Shown: positions 32,492 to 41,110 of the stretch, one piece after another
Position numbering within the stretch: position 1 is the first letter of the stretch
Layout of the letters: each line of letters starts with the position of its first letter
Source: Candidatus Desulfosporosinus nitrosoreducens
GTDB taxonomy: Bacteria; Bacillota; Desulfitobacteriia; Desulfitobacteriales; Desulfitobacteriaceae
DNA: 64,000 nucleotides
Assembly: GCF_030954495.1 (NCBI RefSeq)
Contig: NZ_JAVHUW010000070.1
Location: 1-64,000 of the forward strand
Reading direction: 5' to 3'
Position numbers and translations under genes: made by a program
Notes under the pieces: model-generated
Database searches by the model: none
Seen by the model: only the letters and a program-made list of their open reading frames with translations
Told to the model about the DNA's origin: nothing

Positions 32492-33885
32492 TGGCAGCGA
32501 AAGTTAAAATACCCCGTCACGAAATGCCCTGCCAGGATTCCAAGGTCAGAGCGCATAATTTTGAAGAGGTCGCTTTGGGTTATACTCAAGAGATGGCCGT
32601 AGAAGAAGCCCAGCGTTGCTTACAGTGCAAGAAACCTTTATGTCGCACCGGTTGCCCCGTAGAAGTACTTATCCCTGATTTCGTCAAACAAATCGCCGAG
32701 GAAAACTTCGAGGAAGCTGCCAGGGTTCTGAAAATAAAGAATTCCCTGCCTGCCGTTTGCGGGCGCGTTTGTCCTCAGGAATCCCAGTGCGAAAGCAAAT
32801 GTATTTTGGGAATTAAAGGAGAATCCGTAGCTATCGGACGCCTGGAACGCTTTGCGGCAGATTTCGGCATGAAATTGGAAAAAACGGAACCGGAAAAGGC
32901 GGAACCGAGCGGTAAACGAGTGGCTATCATCGGCGCCGGACCGGCAGGATTAGCCTGCGCAGGAGATTTGGCCAAAGCCGGACATGCGGTCACAGTTTTT
33001 GAAGCCTTGCACGTTGCCGGCGGGGTTTTGATGTATGGAATTCCCCAGTTCCGTCTTCCTAAGGACATTGTGCAGACGGAAATCGATACCTTAAAGCAGA
33101 TGGGGGTTGAAATCCTCACCAACCAAGTTGTGGGCAAAGTGACCTCAGTGGACGAACTTATGGCAAACGGCTATGATGCCGTGTTTATCGGCACTGGAGC
33201 CGGCCTGCCATACTTTATGGATATCCCGGGAGAAAACCTCAACGGCGTATATTCTGCAAACGAATTCCTGACCAGAACTAATCTGATGAAGGGCTATAAG
33301 TTCCCGGATTATGCAACCCCCGTTAAGGTGGGCAAGAACGTGGCAGTACTCGGTGCGGGCAATGTGGCCATGGACTCCGCGCGTACGGCTTTACGGCTCG
33401 GTGCTGAGAACGTCTATATTATTTATCGTCGTTCCCGCGCCGAAATGCCGGCACGGAAAGAAGAGCTTGAACATGCCGAAGAAGAAGGCATTCAATTCCA
33501 GCTCCTGACTAATCCGGTTTCCATTCAGGGCGATGAGCGTGGTTGGGTCAGGAGCTTAACCTGCCTGCGCTATGAGCTGGGAGAACCGGATGCCTCCGGG
33601 CGGCGTTCTCCTGTGGCTATTCCCGGTTCGGAGTTTGAAATTGAAATGGATACTGTCGTCGTGGCCATTGGTCAAGGCCCGAATCCTTTGGTGACGACCT
33701 CAACTCCCGGTCTGGAGTTGAACAAACGGGGCAATATCGTTGCTGATCCGGAAACCTTGATGACCTCCAAGCCAGGTGTTTTTGCAGGCGGAGATATTGT
33801 TACGGGTGCAGCGACTGTAATTCTGGCCATGGGAGCCGGCAAAAAGGCTGCCGCCGGTATTGACGCTTATCTGAAAACAAAATAA
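32491..33885 (+). CDS. nfnB: NADPH-dependent glutamate synthase-like NfnB subunit
   Basis: The 464-residue large subunit of NfnAB. The N-terminal cysteine-rich domain (CLQCKKPLCRTGCP and CGRVCPQESQCESKC) binds two [4Fe-4S] clusters. Two dinucleotide folds follow: IGAGPAGLACAGDL for FAD and VLGAGNVAMDSART for NADP(H). ATG 32491 follows GGAGGG. It is often annotated as gltA/gltD-like glutamate synthase, but pairing with nfnA indicates bifurcating transhydrogenase, common in sulfate reducers and acetogens. Confidence 0.92.
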   Translation: MAAKVKIPRHEMPCQDSKVRAHNFEEVALGYTQEMAVEEAQRCLQCKKPLCRTGCPVEVLIPDFVKQIAEENFEEAARVLKIKNSLPAVCGRVCPQESQCESKCILGIKGESVAIGRLERFAADFGMKLEKTEPEKAEPSGKRVAIIGAGPAGLACAGDLAKAGHAVTVFEALHVAGGVLMYGIPQFRLPKDIVQTEIDTLKQMGVEILTNQVVGKVTSVDELMANGYDAVFIGTGAGLPYFMDIPGENLNGVYSANEFLTRTNLMKGYKFPDYATPVKVGKNVAVLGAGNVAMDSARTALRLGAENVYIIYRRSRAEMPARKEELEHAEEEGIQFQLLTNPVSIQGDERGWVRSLTCLRYELGEPDASGRRSPVAIPGSEFEIEMDTVVVAIGQGPNPLVTTSTPGLELNKRGNIVADPETLMTSKPGVFAGGDIVTGAATVILAMGAGKKAAAGIDAYLKTK

Positions 33886-33891
33886 TTGACC

Positions 33892-33935
33892 GTTTAGGCT
33901 GAATCTGGTTTGGGAAAAGCTGATTCAGCCTAAAC
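33892..33935. other. Perfect 14-bp inverted repeat after nfnB, no T-run
   Basis: GTTTAGGCTGAATC (33892-33905) pairs perfectly with GATTCAGCCTAAAC (33922-33935) around a 16-base loop. No T-run follows, so it is either a weak terminator or an RNA stabiliser/binding site. Confidence 0.65.
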
Positions 33936-34038
33936 TAAGTGTAGAAATTTCAGTGTTTTGATAATCTTGAGACGAATCTCGCAACGTTTTTGTGATTGAC
34001 GGAACAGGGTTAATATAAGTCTGAAAGGAGTGTCAAAT

Positions 34039-34890
34039 TTGGCTCAATTATTAGATGGCAAAGCTGTAGCCAAAGTACTTAAAGAAGAAATTCGCGAGGA
34101 AATTGCTCAGTGGAAGGAAAAGGGAGTACAGCCGAAGCTCGCCGTAATTTTGGTTGGGGATGACCCGGCTTCTGTGGTATATGCGCGTTCAAAGCAAAAA
34201 GTCAGTGAGAGTCTGGGAATGGCCTTTGAACTTTTTGTAATGCCCGGCAATACGCCTGAAACTGAGGTTCTTGCTCAAATTGAGAAGTTGAATCAGGATC
34301 AGAATGTTCATGGGATTATGATTGAGCTTCCCTTGCCCAAAGGTATCTCTAAGGAAAGAGTGATGGCGGCAGTTCGTCCGGATAAAGATGTCGATGGAGT
34401 GCATCCCATCAATCGAGGGTATATCTTAAGCGGTGAAGAAGGGTTATTCCCCGCGACCCCGCAAAGCTGTATAGAGCTGCTTTTGCGCTCGGGCGTGCAA
34501 ATTTCCGGGAAACATGTTGTCATCGTCGGCCGGGGAGAGACTGTTGGCAAACCTTTAGTATTCCTCATCCTGAAACACAATGCCACAGTGACGATCTGCC
34601 ATTCCAAAACTCCGGATCTGGGAGCCTTTACGCGCCAGGCCGATATTTTAATTGCCGCTGTCGGGCGCGCTAAGTTGATTAAAAAAGAAATGATCAAACC
34701 GGGTGCCGTTGTTGTTGATGCTGGAATTAACGAAACGCCGGAAGGAATTTGCGGAGATGTGGATTTCGCGGCCGCCCAAGAGGTGGCGGAGTTGATCTCA
34801 CCTGTTCCGGGGGGAGTCGGCTCTCTAACAACCGCTCTGATTATGCGCAATGTTCTCAAGGGTATCGTTTTACAAGGAGGGAAACAATAA
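34039..34890 (+). CDS. folD: Methylenetetrahydrofolate dehydrogenase / cyclohydrolase
   Basis: A 283-residue bifunctional enzyme that interconverts 5,10-methylene-, methenyl- and 10-formyl-tetrahydrofolate. The catalytic Lys lies in VVYARSKQK; GIMIELPLPKGI, DVDGVHPIN and VIVGRGETVGKPL (NADP loop) are conserved. TTG 34039 fits AAAGGAG (34024-34030), while the GTG at 34030 overlaps that signal. It is coupled to fchA by a one-base overlap. Together they form the middle of the methyl branch of the Wood-Ljungdahl pathway or general C1 metabolism. Confidence 0.94.
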   Translation: MAQLLDGKAVAKVLKEEIREEIAQWKEKGVQPKLAVILVGDDPASVVYARSKQKVSESLGMAFELFVMPGNTPETEVLAQIEKLNQDQNVHGIMIELPLPKGISKERVMAAVRPDKDVDGVHPINRGYILSGEEGLFPATPQSCIELLLRSGVQISGKHVVIVGRGETVGKPLVFLILKHNATVTICHSKTPDLGAFTRQADILIAAVGRAKLIKKEMIKPGAVVVDAGINETPEGICGDVDFAAAQEVAELISPVPGGVGSLTTALIMRNVLKGIVLQGGKQ

Positions 34891-35525
34891 TGGACTCCAA
34901 CCAAATATGGCAGTGGACTACTGAAGAGTTTTTAACGGTATCAGCCAGTTCCTCTCCAACCCCGGGCGGAGGAAGTGTTTCCGCTTATGTTGGGGCCTTG
35001 GCGGCTTCGATGACCTGCATGGTTGCCAACCTTACCATCGGAAAGGAAAAGTATAAAGACGTAGAACCGAAAGTCAAAGAGATTCTGGCTCAGGCGGAGA
35101 TGGTCCTGGACCTGTTGAAAAAGGGACTCAGCCAGGATATCGCGGAGTTTTCCAATTTCATGGCGGTTTTAAAATTACCTAAAGAATCTGAAGAGGAAAA
35201 AAAGGTTCGGGCCGGTAAGCTGCAAGAAGTCCTGGTTTCCGCTACGAATACTCCTTTAGGGATTGCCCAGAATTGCTTCAAGGTTTTGCAGCTGGCTCAG
35301 GAACTGGCCCCCATTGGCAATAAGGGAGCTATCAGCGATGTTGGAGTCGCGGCGTATTTAGCGGAAAATGCCTTGAAATCGGCGATGCTCAGTGTCGATA
35401 TTAATCTTCCCCAGATAAAAGACCAAGGTTATCAAGAGAAAGTAAAGGCCGAACGGACAAGATTGTTTGAACAGGCGGCGGCAATTTGTGTTGAAACTGT
35501 TGGAGTTGTACAAAGCAGATTGTAA
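34890..35525 (+). CDS. fchA: Formiminotransferase-cyclodeaminase family protein (methenyl-THF cyclohydrolase type)
   Basis: A 211-residue helical protein of the FTCD_C/FchA family, starting at ATG 34890 (overlaps the folD stop; GGAGGG upstream). The family motif SSSPTPGGGSVSAYVGALAASM sits near the N terminus. FchA hydrolyses methenyl-THF to formyl-THF, or deaminates formimino-THF in purine or histidine breakdown. Which reaction it does here is not settled; the folD neighbour favours cyclohydrolase. Confidence 0.87.
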   Translation: MDSNQIWQWTTEEFLTVSASSSPTPGGGSVSAYVGALAASMTCMVANLTIGKEKYKDVEPKVKEILAQAEMVLDLLKKGLSQDIAEFSNFMAVLKLPKESEEEKKVRAGKLQEVLVSATNTPLGIAQNCFKVLQLAQELAPIGNKGAISDVGVAAYLAENALKSAMLSVDINLPQIKDQGYQEKVKAERTRLFEQAAAICVETVGVVQSRL

Positions 35526-35546
35526 TTTAAGGTATTGGAGAATATT

Positions 35547-35592
35547 AAGATCTTTAAACGAACCTGCTTCGCTTAAAGGTCTTAATTTTTTT
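35547..35592 (+). terminator. Terminator after fchA
   Basis: AAGATCTTTAA (from 35547) pairs with TTAAAGGTCTT (to 35583), with further CGAA/TTCG pairing inside; AATTTTTTT follows. Confidence 0.85.
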
Positions 35593-35729
35593 ATTGGCTG
35601 AGGAAAACGGTTTTTGCCCTTTGATTTACTTAATAAGGTTTTACTTAACAAGGACGACGACCATGCCTGCTCCTTCAAACTTGACTCCGGCCTGATTTCT
35701 AATGGTATAATAAGCTGGAGGTGAAGGGT

Positions 35730-36932
35730 GTGCCCAAAATATGGTCGGTGTCGGAGCTTGTTGGTCAAATTGGCCAGGCGCTGCAAGAGCGTGCGGATTT
35801 TCAAAATTGTTGGATAAGCGGTGAGCTTTCCAATTTTAAAAATCACCGCGCCTCAGGACATTGGTATTTTACTTTAAAAGACGAGCAGTCAAGCCTTAAA
35901 GGAGTTATGTTTAAAAGCCGGTCCGAACGCGTTCGTTTTGTTCCGTCGGATGGGTTAAAGGTCATAGTACGCGGGAATATTCGTATCTACGAGCGCGAGG
36001 GAACGGTTCAATTTTATGCGGAAGAAATGGAGCCAAGCGGGCTTGGTCAGCTTTACTTAGCTTTTGAGCAGCTTAAAAAACAGCTTGCCGCAGAAGGCCT
36101 GTTTGATCCGGCGCGAAAAAAGGAGGTTCCACGCTATCCTCGCTGTGTGGGGATCGTGACCAGCCCGACGGGAGCTGTCATCCGGGACATTAGCAATGTC
36201 ATGGGCCGCCGCTATCCGAGCATGTCTTGGGTTTTGTCCCCCGCGGCCGTTCAGGGGGAAACGGCACCAAGAGAAATCTCCGCGGCAATTCACCGCCTAA
36301 ATCGTTCAAATCTTGTGGATGTCATTATTGTTGGCCGTGGCGGAGGGTCTTTAGAAGAACTGTGGGCCTTTAATACGGAAATAGTTGCCAGGGCAATCGC
36401 TGCTTCCAGAATACCAATTATATCAGCTGTTGGACACGAAACAGATGTAACCATTGCAGACTACGTGGCGGATTTGCGGGCCCCGACTCCTTCGGCGGCC
36501 GCCGAGCTTGCCGTGCCCATACTTTATGATTTGCAGTTCCAAGCAGACCAATTTCGCGCTCGCTTGCAAAGTGCCTTAGAATCTCAGATCGAGCGGAAAA
36601 GACAACGTCTTGAGGGAATTGCCAATAAAGGACCGCTTAAAGATCCTTTTTGGAGGATCGATCAGAGTCGCCAGCGTCTGGACGCACTCCATATGCGCCT
36701 GCAAGAGGGCATGACTAGATTTGTCGATGGCAAAAATGGTATACTAAATCTATTGGCTGCGAAATTGGATTTGTTGAGTCCGCTGACCATTTTAGGCCGG
36801 GGCTATGCTATGGCTTATAATGAAGAAGGGCGTCTTCTTCGTTCGGTTAAGGATGTTGAACTGTCGCAGCAGATTTACGTTCAGCTCAATGAGGGACGTC
36901 TGGGCTGTAAAGTAACAGAGAAGGAGATTTAA
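35730..36932 (+). CDS. xseA: Exodeoxyribonuclease VII large subunit
   Basis: A 400-residue subunit of the single-strand exonuclease. The N-terminal OB fold (NCWISGELSNFKNHRASGHWYF) and the catalytic domain (GIVTSPTGAVIRDI, GRGGGSLEELWAFN, SAVGHETDVTIADYVADLRAPTPSAAAEL) are standard. I chose GTG 35730 behind GGAGGTGA in preference to the GTG at 35721. A TATAAT at 35706-35711 may be its -10. xseB follows after 3 bases. Confidence 0.94.
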   Translation: MPKIWSVSELVGQIGQALQERADFQNCWISGELSNFKNHRASGHWYFTLKDEQSSLKGVMFKSRSERVRFVPSDGLKVIVRGNIRIYEREGTVQFYAEEMEPSGLGQLYLAFEQLKKQLAAEGLFDPARKKEVPRYPRCVGIVTSPTGAVIRDISNVMGRRYPSMSWVLSPAAVQGETAPREISAAIHRLNRSNLVDVIIVGRGGGSLEELWAFNTEIVARAIAASRIPIISAVGHETDVTIADYVADLRAPTPSAAAELAVPILYDLQFQADQFRARLQSALESQIERKRQRLEGIANKGPLKDPFWRIDQSRQRLDALHMRLQEGMTRFVDGKNGILNLLAAKLDLLSPLTILGRGYAMAYNEEGRLLRSVKDVELSQQIYVQLNEGRLGCKVTEKEI

Positions 36933-36935
36933 TCA

Positions 36936-37238
36936 ATGATTAATGAAGAGTGGTTAGAGAACCTCTTCTCTGAGGATTCCCTGGCTCAGGATAACAAACG
37001 AGAAGAAACATTGATTTCTTTGGAAGCAGGGTTTGAGCAATTGGAGACTATTGTTAAAGCCCTTGAACAAAAAGATCTGCCCTTAGAAAAAGCTTTGGCT
37101 TATTTTAAGCAGGGCGTTACTCTCGTTCAGCATTGTTCAACGATATTAAATCAGGCTGAAAAGCAGATGCAAATCTTGCTGGAAACTCCCGATGGCCATT
37201 TACAGTTGAAGCCGATAAGCTTTGAAGTGAAAGGGTGA
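36936..37238 (+). CDS. xseB: Exodeoxyribonuclease VII small subunit
   Basis: A 100-residue protein. The family core spans about 24-90: SLEAGFEQLETIVKALEQKDLPLEKALAYFKQGV, then a coiled helix. The first 20 residues (acidic) are longer than usual. It forms filaments with XseA. A GAGATTTAATCA spacer separates it from xseA; the ribosome binding site is GGAGAT. Confidence 0.9.
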   Translation: MINEEWLENLFSEDSLAQDNKREETLISLEAGFEQLETIVKALEQKDLPLEKALAYFKQGVTLVQHCSTILNQAEKQMQILLETPDGHLQLKPISFEVKG

Positions 37239-37245
37239 GTGAGCA

Positions 37246-38112
37246 GTGTTCAAAGAAACCCTTCAGCACTATAGTTCCATGATTGAAGAGTACATTGCTC
37301 GAATACCTTGGGGGAAGGATATTTTAAATGAGAGCATGGCTTATTCACTTGTCGGAGGGGGAAAACGCATTCGTCCGGTGTTAGCCTTGGCCTCAGCGGA
37401 AGCAGTAGGCGGCAACCCGGAGAAGGTTTTACCTGCTGCTGCAGCTCTGGAATTAATTCACACCTATTCTTTAATTCATGATGACTTGCCGGCTTTGGAT
37501 AATGACGACTATCGCAGGGGAAGATTATCTAATCATAAGGTATTTGGCGAAGCGAATGCGATTTTAGCCGGAGACGGTTTGCTGACCTACGCTTTTGAAT
37601 TCCTGACAGAGCCGTCCCTTGGGCAGCCGGGACAACAGTTACGGGTCATCCGGGAAGTTGCTGTGGCTGCCGGAAAAAACGGCATGGTGGGAGGACAGGT
37701 TCTGGATATTGCCGGGGAAGGAAAACAGCTTTCTCTCGCAGAGATCGAGGAAATACATAAAGGCAAAACGGGAGCTTTGTTAACCGTTTCCGCACGACTT
37801 GGCGGAATTTTGGCAGGCGCTGCGGAACAAGAGATCGAAGCCCTGACTCGTTATGCGCAAGCTTTGGGATTGGCGTTCCAAATAAAAGATGATATTTTGG
37901 ATGTTGTGGGAGACAGTGAGACTCTTGGCAAGCCCGTTGGAAGTGACCTCCGGCAGGGAAAATCAACCTACGTTTCTTTATTAGGACTTGAAGAAGCAAC
38001 TCGACAGTTGCATTCCCAAACTGAAAAAGCCCAAGCTGCTTTAAAGTTGTTAGGGGAAAAATCAGCTTTTTTAAGCGAACTTGCTGTTTATATAGAACAA
38101 CGTCAGCATTGA
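37246..38112 (+). CDS. ispA: Polyprenyl (farnesyl) diphosphate synthase
   Basis: A 288-residue trans-prenyltransferase joining isopentenyl diphosphate to dimethylallyl and geranyl diphosphate. GGGKRIRPVL, the first Asp-rich motif DDLPALDNDDYRRG and the second QIKDDILDVVGD are intact. The spacing of residues before the first motif (LIHTYSLIHDDLPALD) fits farnesyl synthase. GTG 37246 follows GAAAGGGTGAG. Its product feeds undecaprenyl and quinone synthesis, and its substrate comes from the pathway begun by dxs 2 kb downstream. Confidence 0.93.
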   Translation: MFKETLQHYSSMIEEYIARIPWGKDILNESMAYSLVGGGKRIRPVLALASAEAVGGNPEKVLPAAAALELIHTYSLIHDDLPALDNDDYRRGRLSNHKVFGEANAILAGDGLLTYAFEFLTEPSLGQPGQQLRVIREVAVAAGKNGMVGGQVLDIAGEGKQLSLAEIEEIHKGKTGALLTVSARLGGILAGAAEQEIEALTRYAQALGLAFQIKDDILDVVGDSETLGKPVGSDLRQGKSTYVSLLGLEEATRQLHSQTEKAQAALKLLGEKSAFLSELAVYIEQRQH

Positions 38113-38126
38113 AAGAGGTTGTTACC

Positions 38127-38567
38127 ATGCCAATTTTCCCGGGAATTTTTTATAATGCAATTCTTGTTTCAGCAGTAACAGCCTGGCTCGTTGCCCAACT
38201 TCTGAAAGTCGCCGTCAGTCTTTTTGTTGCCCGCAAGCTTAATCCGCAATTAATTTTCAGCTCCGGCGGTTTTCCGAGTTCTCATTCGGCTGCCGTAAGC
38301 GCTTTGGCTTTAGGAATTGGGAAGTATTATGGCTGGAATTCTCCCATATTTGCAGTTTCGGCTGTCTATGGTATGGTTGTGTTATATGATGCGGCGGGAG
38401 TGCGGCGAGCGGCAGGCAAGCAGGCGGAAGTTCTTAATCAGTTGGTCGAACGTTTGTACCAGGGATCTGATTTTGCTCAAGAGCGTTTAAAAGAGCTGAT
38501 TGGCCATACCCCGCTGGAAGTCTTCGGAGGGGTTATTGTCGGGGTTATTGTGGGGCTTCTGATCTGA
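38127..38567 (+). CDS. Divergent PAP2 family (DUF212) membrane protein
   Basis: A 146-residue integral membrane protein. AWLVAQLLKVAVSLF, SSGGFPSSHSAAVSALALGIG and YDAAGVRRAAGKQAEVLNQLV define the DUF212 acid phosphatase/vanadium haloperoxidase-related family. ATG 38127 is supported by GAAAGAGG; the frame extends to a TTG at 38109. Between ispA and dxs it may act on polyprenyl phosphates, but this is inference. Confidence 0.85.
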   Translation: MPIFPGIFYNAILVSAVTAWLVAQLLKVAVSLFVARKLNPQLIFSSGGFPSSHSAAVSALALGIGKYYGWNSPIFAVSAVYGMVVLYDAAGVRRAAGKQAEVLNQLVERLYQGSDFAQERLKELIGHTPLEVFGGVIVGVIVGLLI

Positions 38568-38593
38568 GTTGTGGTGAGGAGGTTTACGAATCG

Positions 38594-39205
38594 TTGGTTC
38601 GCAAACGGAAAAGTTGGAAACATCTTAGCCTTGTCTTTATTGGAAGCTTTTTGATCGCAGCTATTGTTGGAATTGGTTCAGAGCTGTTGATGCGAAAAAC
38701 AGCGTCGTTGTGGGTTGCTCTGATTTTGCTCATGACGGTCATTGGGGTGCACATTTTTTTTGATGTGATAGGAATTGCAGCCACGGCTGCTCAAGAAGCA
38801 CCTCATCACGCCAGGGCGGCAAACCGTGTCAAGGGTGCCAAGCAAACGGTTTATCTTGTACGGCATGCCGACTTGGTTGCCAATATGGCAAATGACGTTG
38901 TGGGCGATGTCACGGGAACATTGAGCGGAGTTTTAGCGGCAGCTATTGTCATAGATATTGTTCGCTTATATCCTTTCTTTGGCACGAAAGAGATTTGGGT
39001 AACGACGATTATTTTAGCTTTGGTAGCGTCAATAACCGTTACGGGTAAAGCAATGGGAAAATCTCTGGCGATTCAAGAAGCCGATAAAGTTATTGCCTGG
39101 GTCGGGAGTGCTATTGCTGCGTTCGAGCAAATTACGGGTTGGAACCTGATTGGACCGAAGAAACGAGGAGGCAAAAAAGATGGGGCTACTCGAAAAAATT
39201 CATGA
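38594..39205 (+). CDS. Conserved membrane protein of unknown function
   Basis: A 203-residue protein with two N-terminal helices (about 11-30 and 39-60), a conserved-looking cytoplasmic loop (ATAAQEAPHHARAANRV), and two more helices (VTGTLSGVLAAAIVIDIV and WVTTIILALVASITV). The C terminus is basic (PKKRGGKKDGATRKNS). I recall similar proteins labelled CorB-like in clostridia, but I cannot confirm a CBS or DUF21 domain. It starts at TTG 38594 behind GAGGAGG and overlaps dxs by 26 bases, so it is coupled to isoprenoid genes. Confidence 0.75.
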   Translation: MVRKRKSWKHLSLVFIGSFLIAAIVGIGSELLMRKTASLWVALILLMTVIGVHIFFDVIGIAATAAQEAPHHARAANRVKGAKQTVYLVRHADLVANMANDVVGDVTGTLSGVLAAAIVIDIVRLYPFFGTKEIWVTTIILALVASITVTGKAMGKSLAIQEADKVIAWVGSAIAAFEQITGWNLIGPKKRGGKKDGATRKNS

Positions 39206-41066
39206 GCCGCAGGACCTGCGCTCATTAAGCATGATAGAGCTTAAGGATCTGGCTCAAGAGATTCGGCAGCATATGATTGATGTGGTCTCGAAAAATGGCG
39301 GACATTTAGCGCCAAATCTTGGGGTCGTGGAATTAACCATAGCCTTACATAGGATTTTTGACAGTCCTCAAGATAAAATAGTTTGGGATGTTGGTCATCA
39401 GACTTATGTCCATAAGCTCTTAACAGGCCGCCTGGAGCGATTTGATTCTTTACGCCAATATCAGGGTTTGTCCGGCTTTCCCAAACGGTCGGAAAGTGTT
39501 CACGATTGCTTTGAAACGGGCCATTCCAGTACCTCTATTTCTGCCGCAGTGGGCTTTGCTAAGGCACGCGATGTCCTTGGCGAACACCACCATGTCGTTG
39601 CCGTGATTGGAGACGGCGCTATGACCGGTGGCATGGCCTACGAAGCTTTAAATCATGCCGGGCATAACGAAACTAATATGATTGTGGTACTTAACGATAA
39701 TGAAATGTCCATTTCGCCCAACGTTGGGGCTATGTCTTCTTACCTCAACAGATTAAGAACAGATCCTTTATACGATAAGCGAAAAGAAGAAATTGAAGAA
39801 CTGCTGAAACGTATTCCGAAAATTGGTTCCAAAGTTGCTAAAATGGTAGCCAAGGCCAAAGACAGTTTGAAATATCTTTTGGTACCGGGGCTGATCTTTG
39901 AAGAATTGGGATTTACTTATTTAGGCCCCATCGACGGGCATGATCAGTCATTATTAGAGGAAGTTTTAGATCAAGCCAAGCAAAAAAACGGACCGGTGCT
40001 CGTTCATGTCCTGACCTGTAAGGGAAAAGGATTTAAACCCGCCGAGGAGAATCCGGACGTTTTCCATGGGGTGGGACCCTTTGATCCGCGAACAGGAAAG
40101 ATCCTGAAAAAATCAACAATTCCCACATATACTGCAGTATTTGGAGATACACTTTGTACACTAGCTCATGATGATCCGAACATTGTGGCCATCAGTGCCG
40201 CTATGCCGAGCGGAACAGGTCTTAATGCCTTTGCCCAACAGTTTCCTGAGCGGTTTTTTGATGTCGGAATAGCCGAGCAGCATGCTGTGACCTTTGCGGC
40301 CGGTTTGGCTTTCGGGGGATTAAAGCCGGTTGTGGCAATTTATTCCACATTCTATCAAAGGGCTTACGACCAGGTTCTTCACGATGTCTGTCTGCAAAAT
40401 GCCAATGTCGTTTTAGCAGTTGACAGGGCTGGAATAGTGGGTGACGATGGGCCGACCCATCACGGAGTTTTCGATATTTCTTTTTTTAGGATTATCCCGA
40501 ATTTGGTTATAATGGCGCCTAAGGATGAGAATGAGCTGCGTCATATGCTTTATACGGCAATCGAACACAATGGACCGGTTGCTGTACGTTATCCCAGATC
40601 CGTTGGCCAGGGTGTTGCGCTGGAGGAACCACTGCGGAAACTTCCCCTTGGCAAGGCTGAAGTCTTGCGTGAAGGAAAAGACGTTACCTTGATCGGAATT
40701 GGCCCGATGGTTCACCTTTGCCTCTCGGCAGCTCAGGAATTGCGGCACCGCGGAATTGACGCTGCGGTGATTAATCTGCGGTTTATCGCGCCTCTCGACC
40801 GGGAATTACTGGTGCACTATGCACGCTTGACGAAGCGCTTTGTTACCATAGAGGACCACGTTCTAAAGGGAGGTATGGGCAGTGCCATCCTCGAACTTTT
40901 AGAAGAAGAAGGGTTAGAAGGGATAAGTATCGAACGTTTAGGTTATTCGGATTTTGTGGAACAGGGATCAATTCCTCAACTCCACCTGACTCAAGGCTTG
41001 TCGGTCAAAGGAATCATACAGGCTACGGAGCGTTTAAAGTTAGTTCGACGTATCGCGCAATCCTAA
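39180..41066 (+). CDS. dxs: 1-deoxy-D-xylulose-5-phosphate synthase
   Basis: A 628-residue thiamine-diphosphate enzyme that condenses pyruvate and glyceraldehyde-3-phosphate, the first step of the MEP isoprenoid pathway. WDVGHQTYVHKLLTGR, the ThDP motif GDGAMTGGMAYEALNHAG, and the transketolase C-terminal part (DVGIAEQHAVTFAAGLA, DRAGIVGDDGPTHHG) are intact. ATG 39180 follows GAGGAGG. It shares the operon with ispA and tlyA. Confidence 0.96.
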   Translation: MGLLEKIHEPQDLRSLSMIELKDLAQEIRQHMIDVVSKNGGHLAPNLGVVELTIALHRIFDSPQDKIVWDVGHQTYVHKLLTGRLERFDSLRQYQGLSGFPKRSESVHDCFETGHSSTSISAAVGFAKARDVLGEHHHVVAVIGDGAMTGGMAYEALNHAGHNETNMIVVLNDNEMSISPNVGAMSSYLNRLRTDPLYDKRKEEIEELLKRIPKIGSKVAKMVAKAKDSLKYLLVPGLIFEELGFTYLGPIDGHDQSLLEEVLDQAKQKNGPVLVHVLTCKGKGFKPAEENPDVFHGVGPFDPRTGKILKKSTIPTYTAVFGDTLCTLAHDDPNIVAISAAMPSGTGLNAFAQQFPERFFDVGIAEQHAVTFAAGLAFGGLKPVVAIYSTFYQRAYDQVLHDVCLQNANVVLAVDRAGIVGDDGPTHHGVFDISFFRIIPNLVIMAPKDENELRHMLYTAIEHNGPVAVRYPRSVGQGVALEEPLRKLPLGKAEVLREGKDVTLIGIGPMVHLCLSAAQELRHRGIDAAVINLRFIAPLDRELLVHYARLTKRFVTIEDHVLKGGMGSAILELLEEEGLEGISIERLGYSDFVEQGSIPQLHLTQGLSVKGIIQATERLKLVRRIAQS

Positions 41067-41110
41067 GAGAAGGTGTCCGCTGGGCAAATGAAGGGACGGA
41101 AGGAATACCA

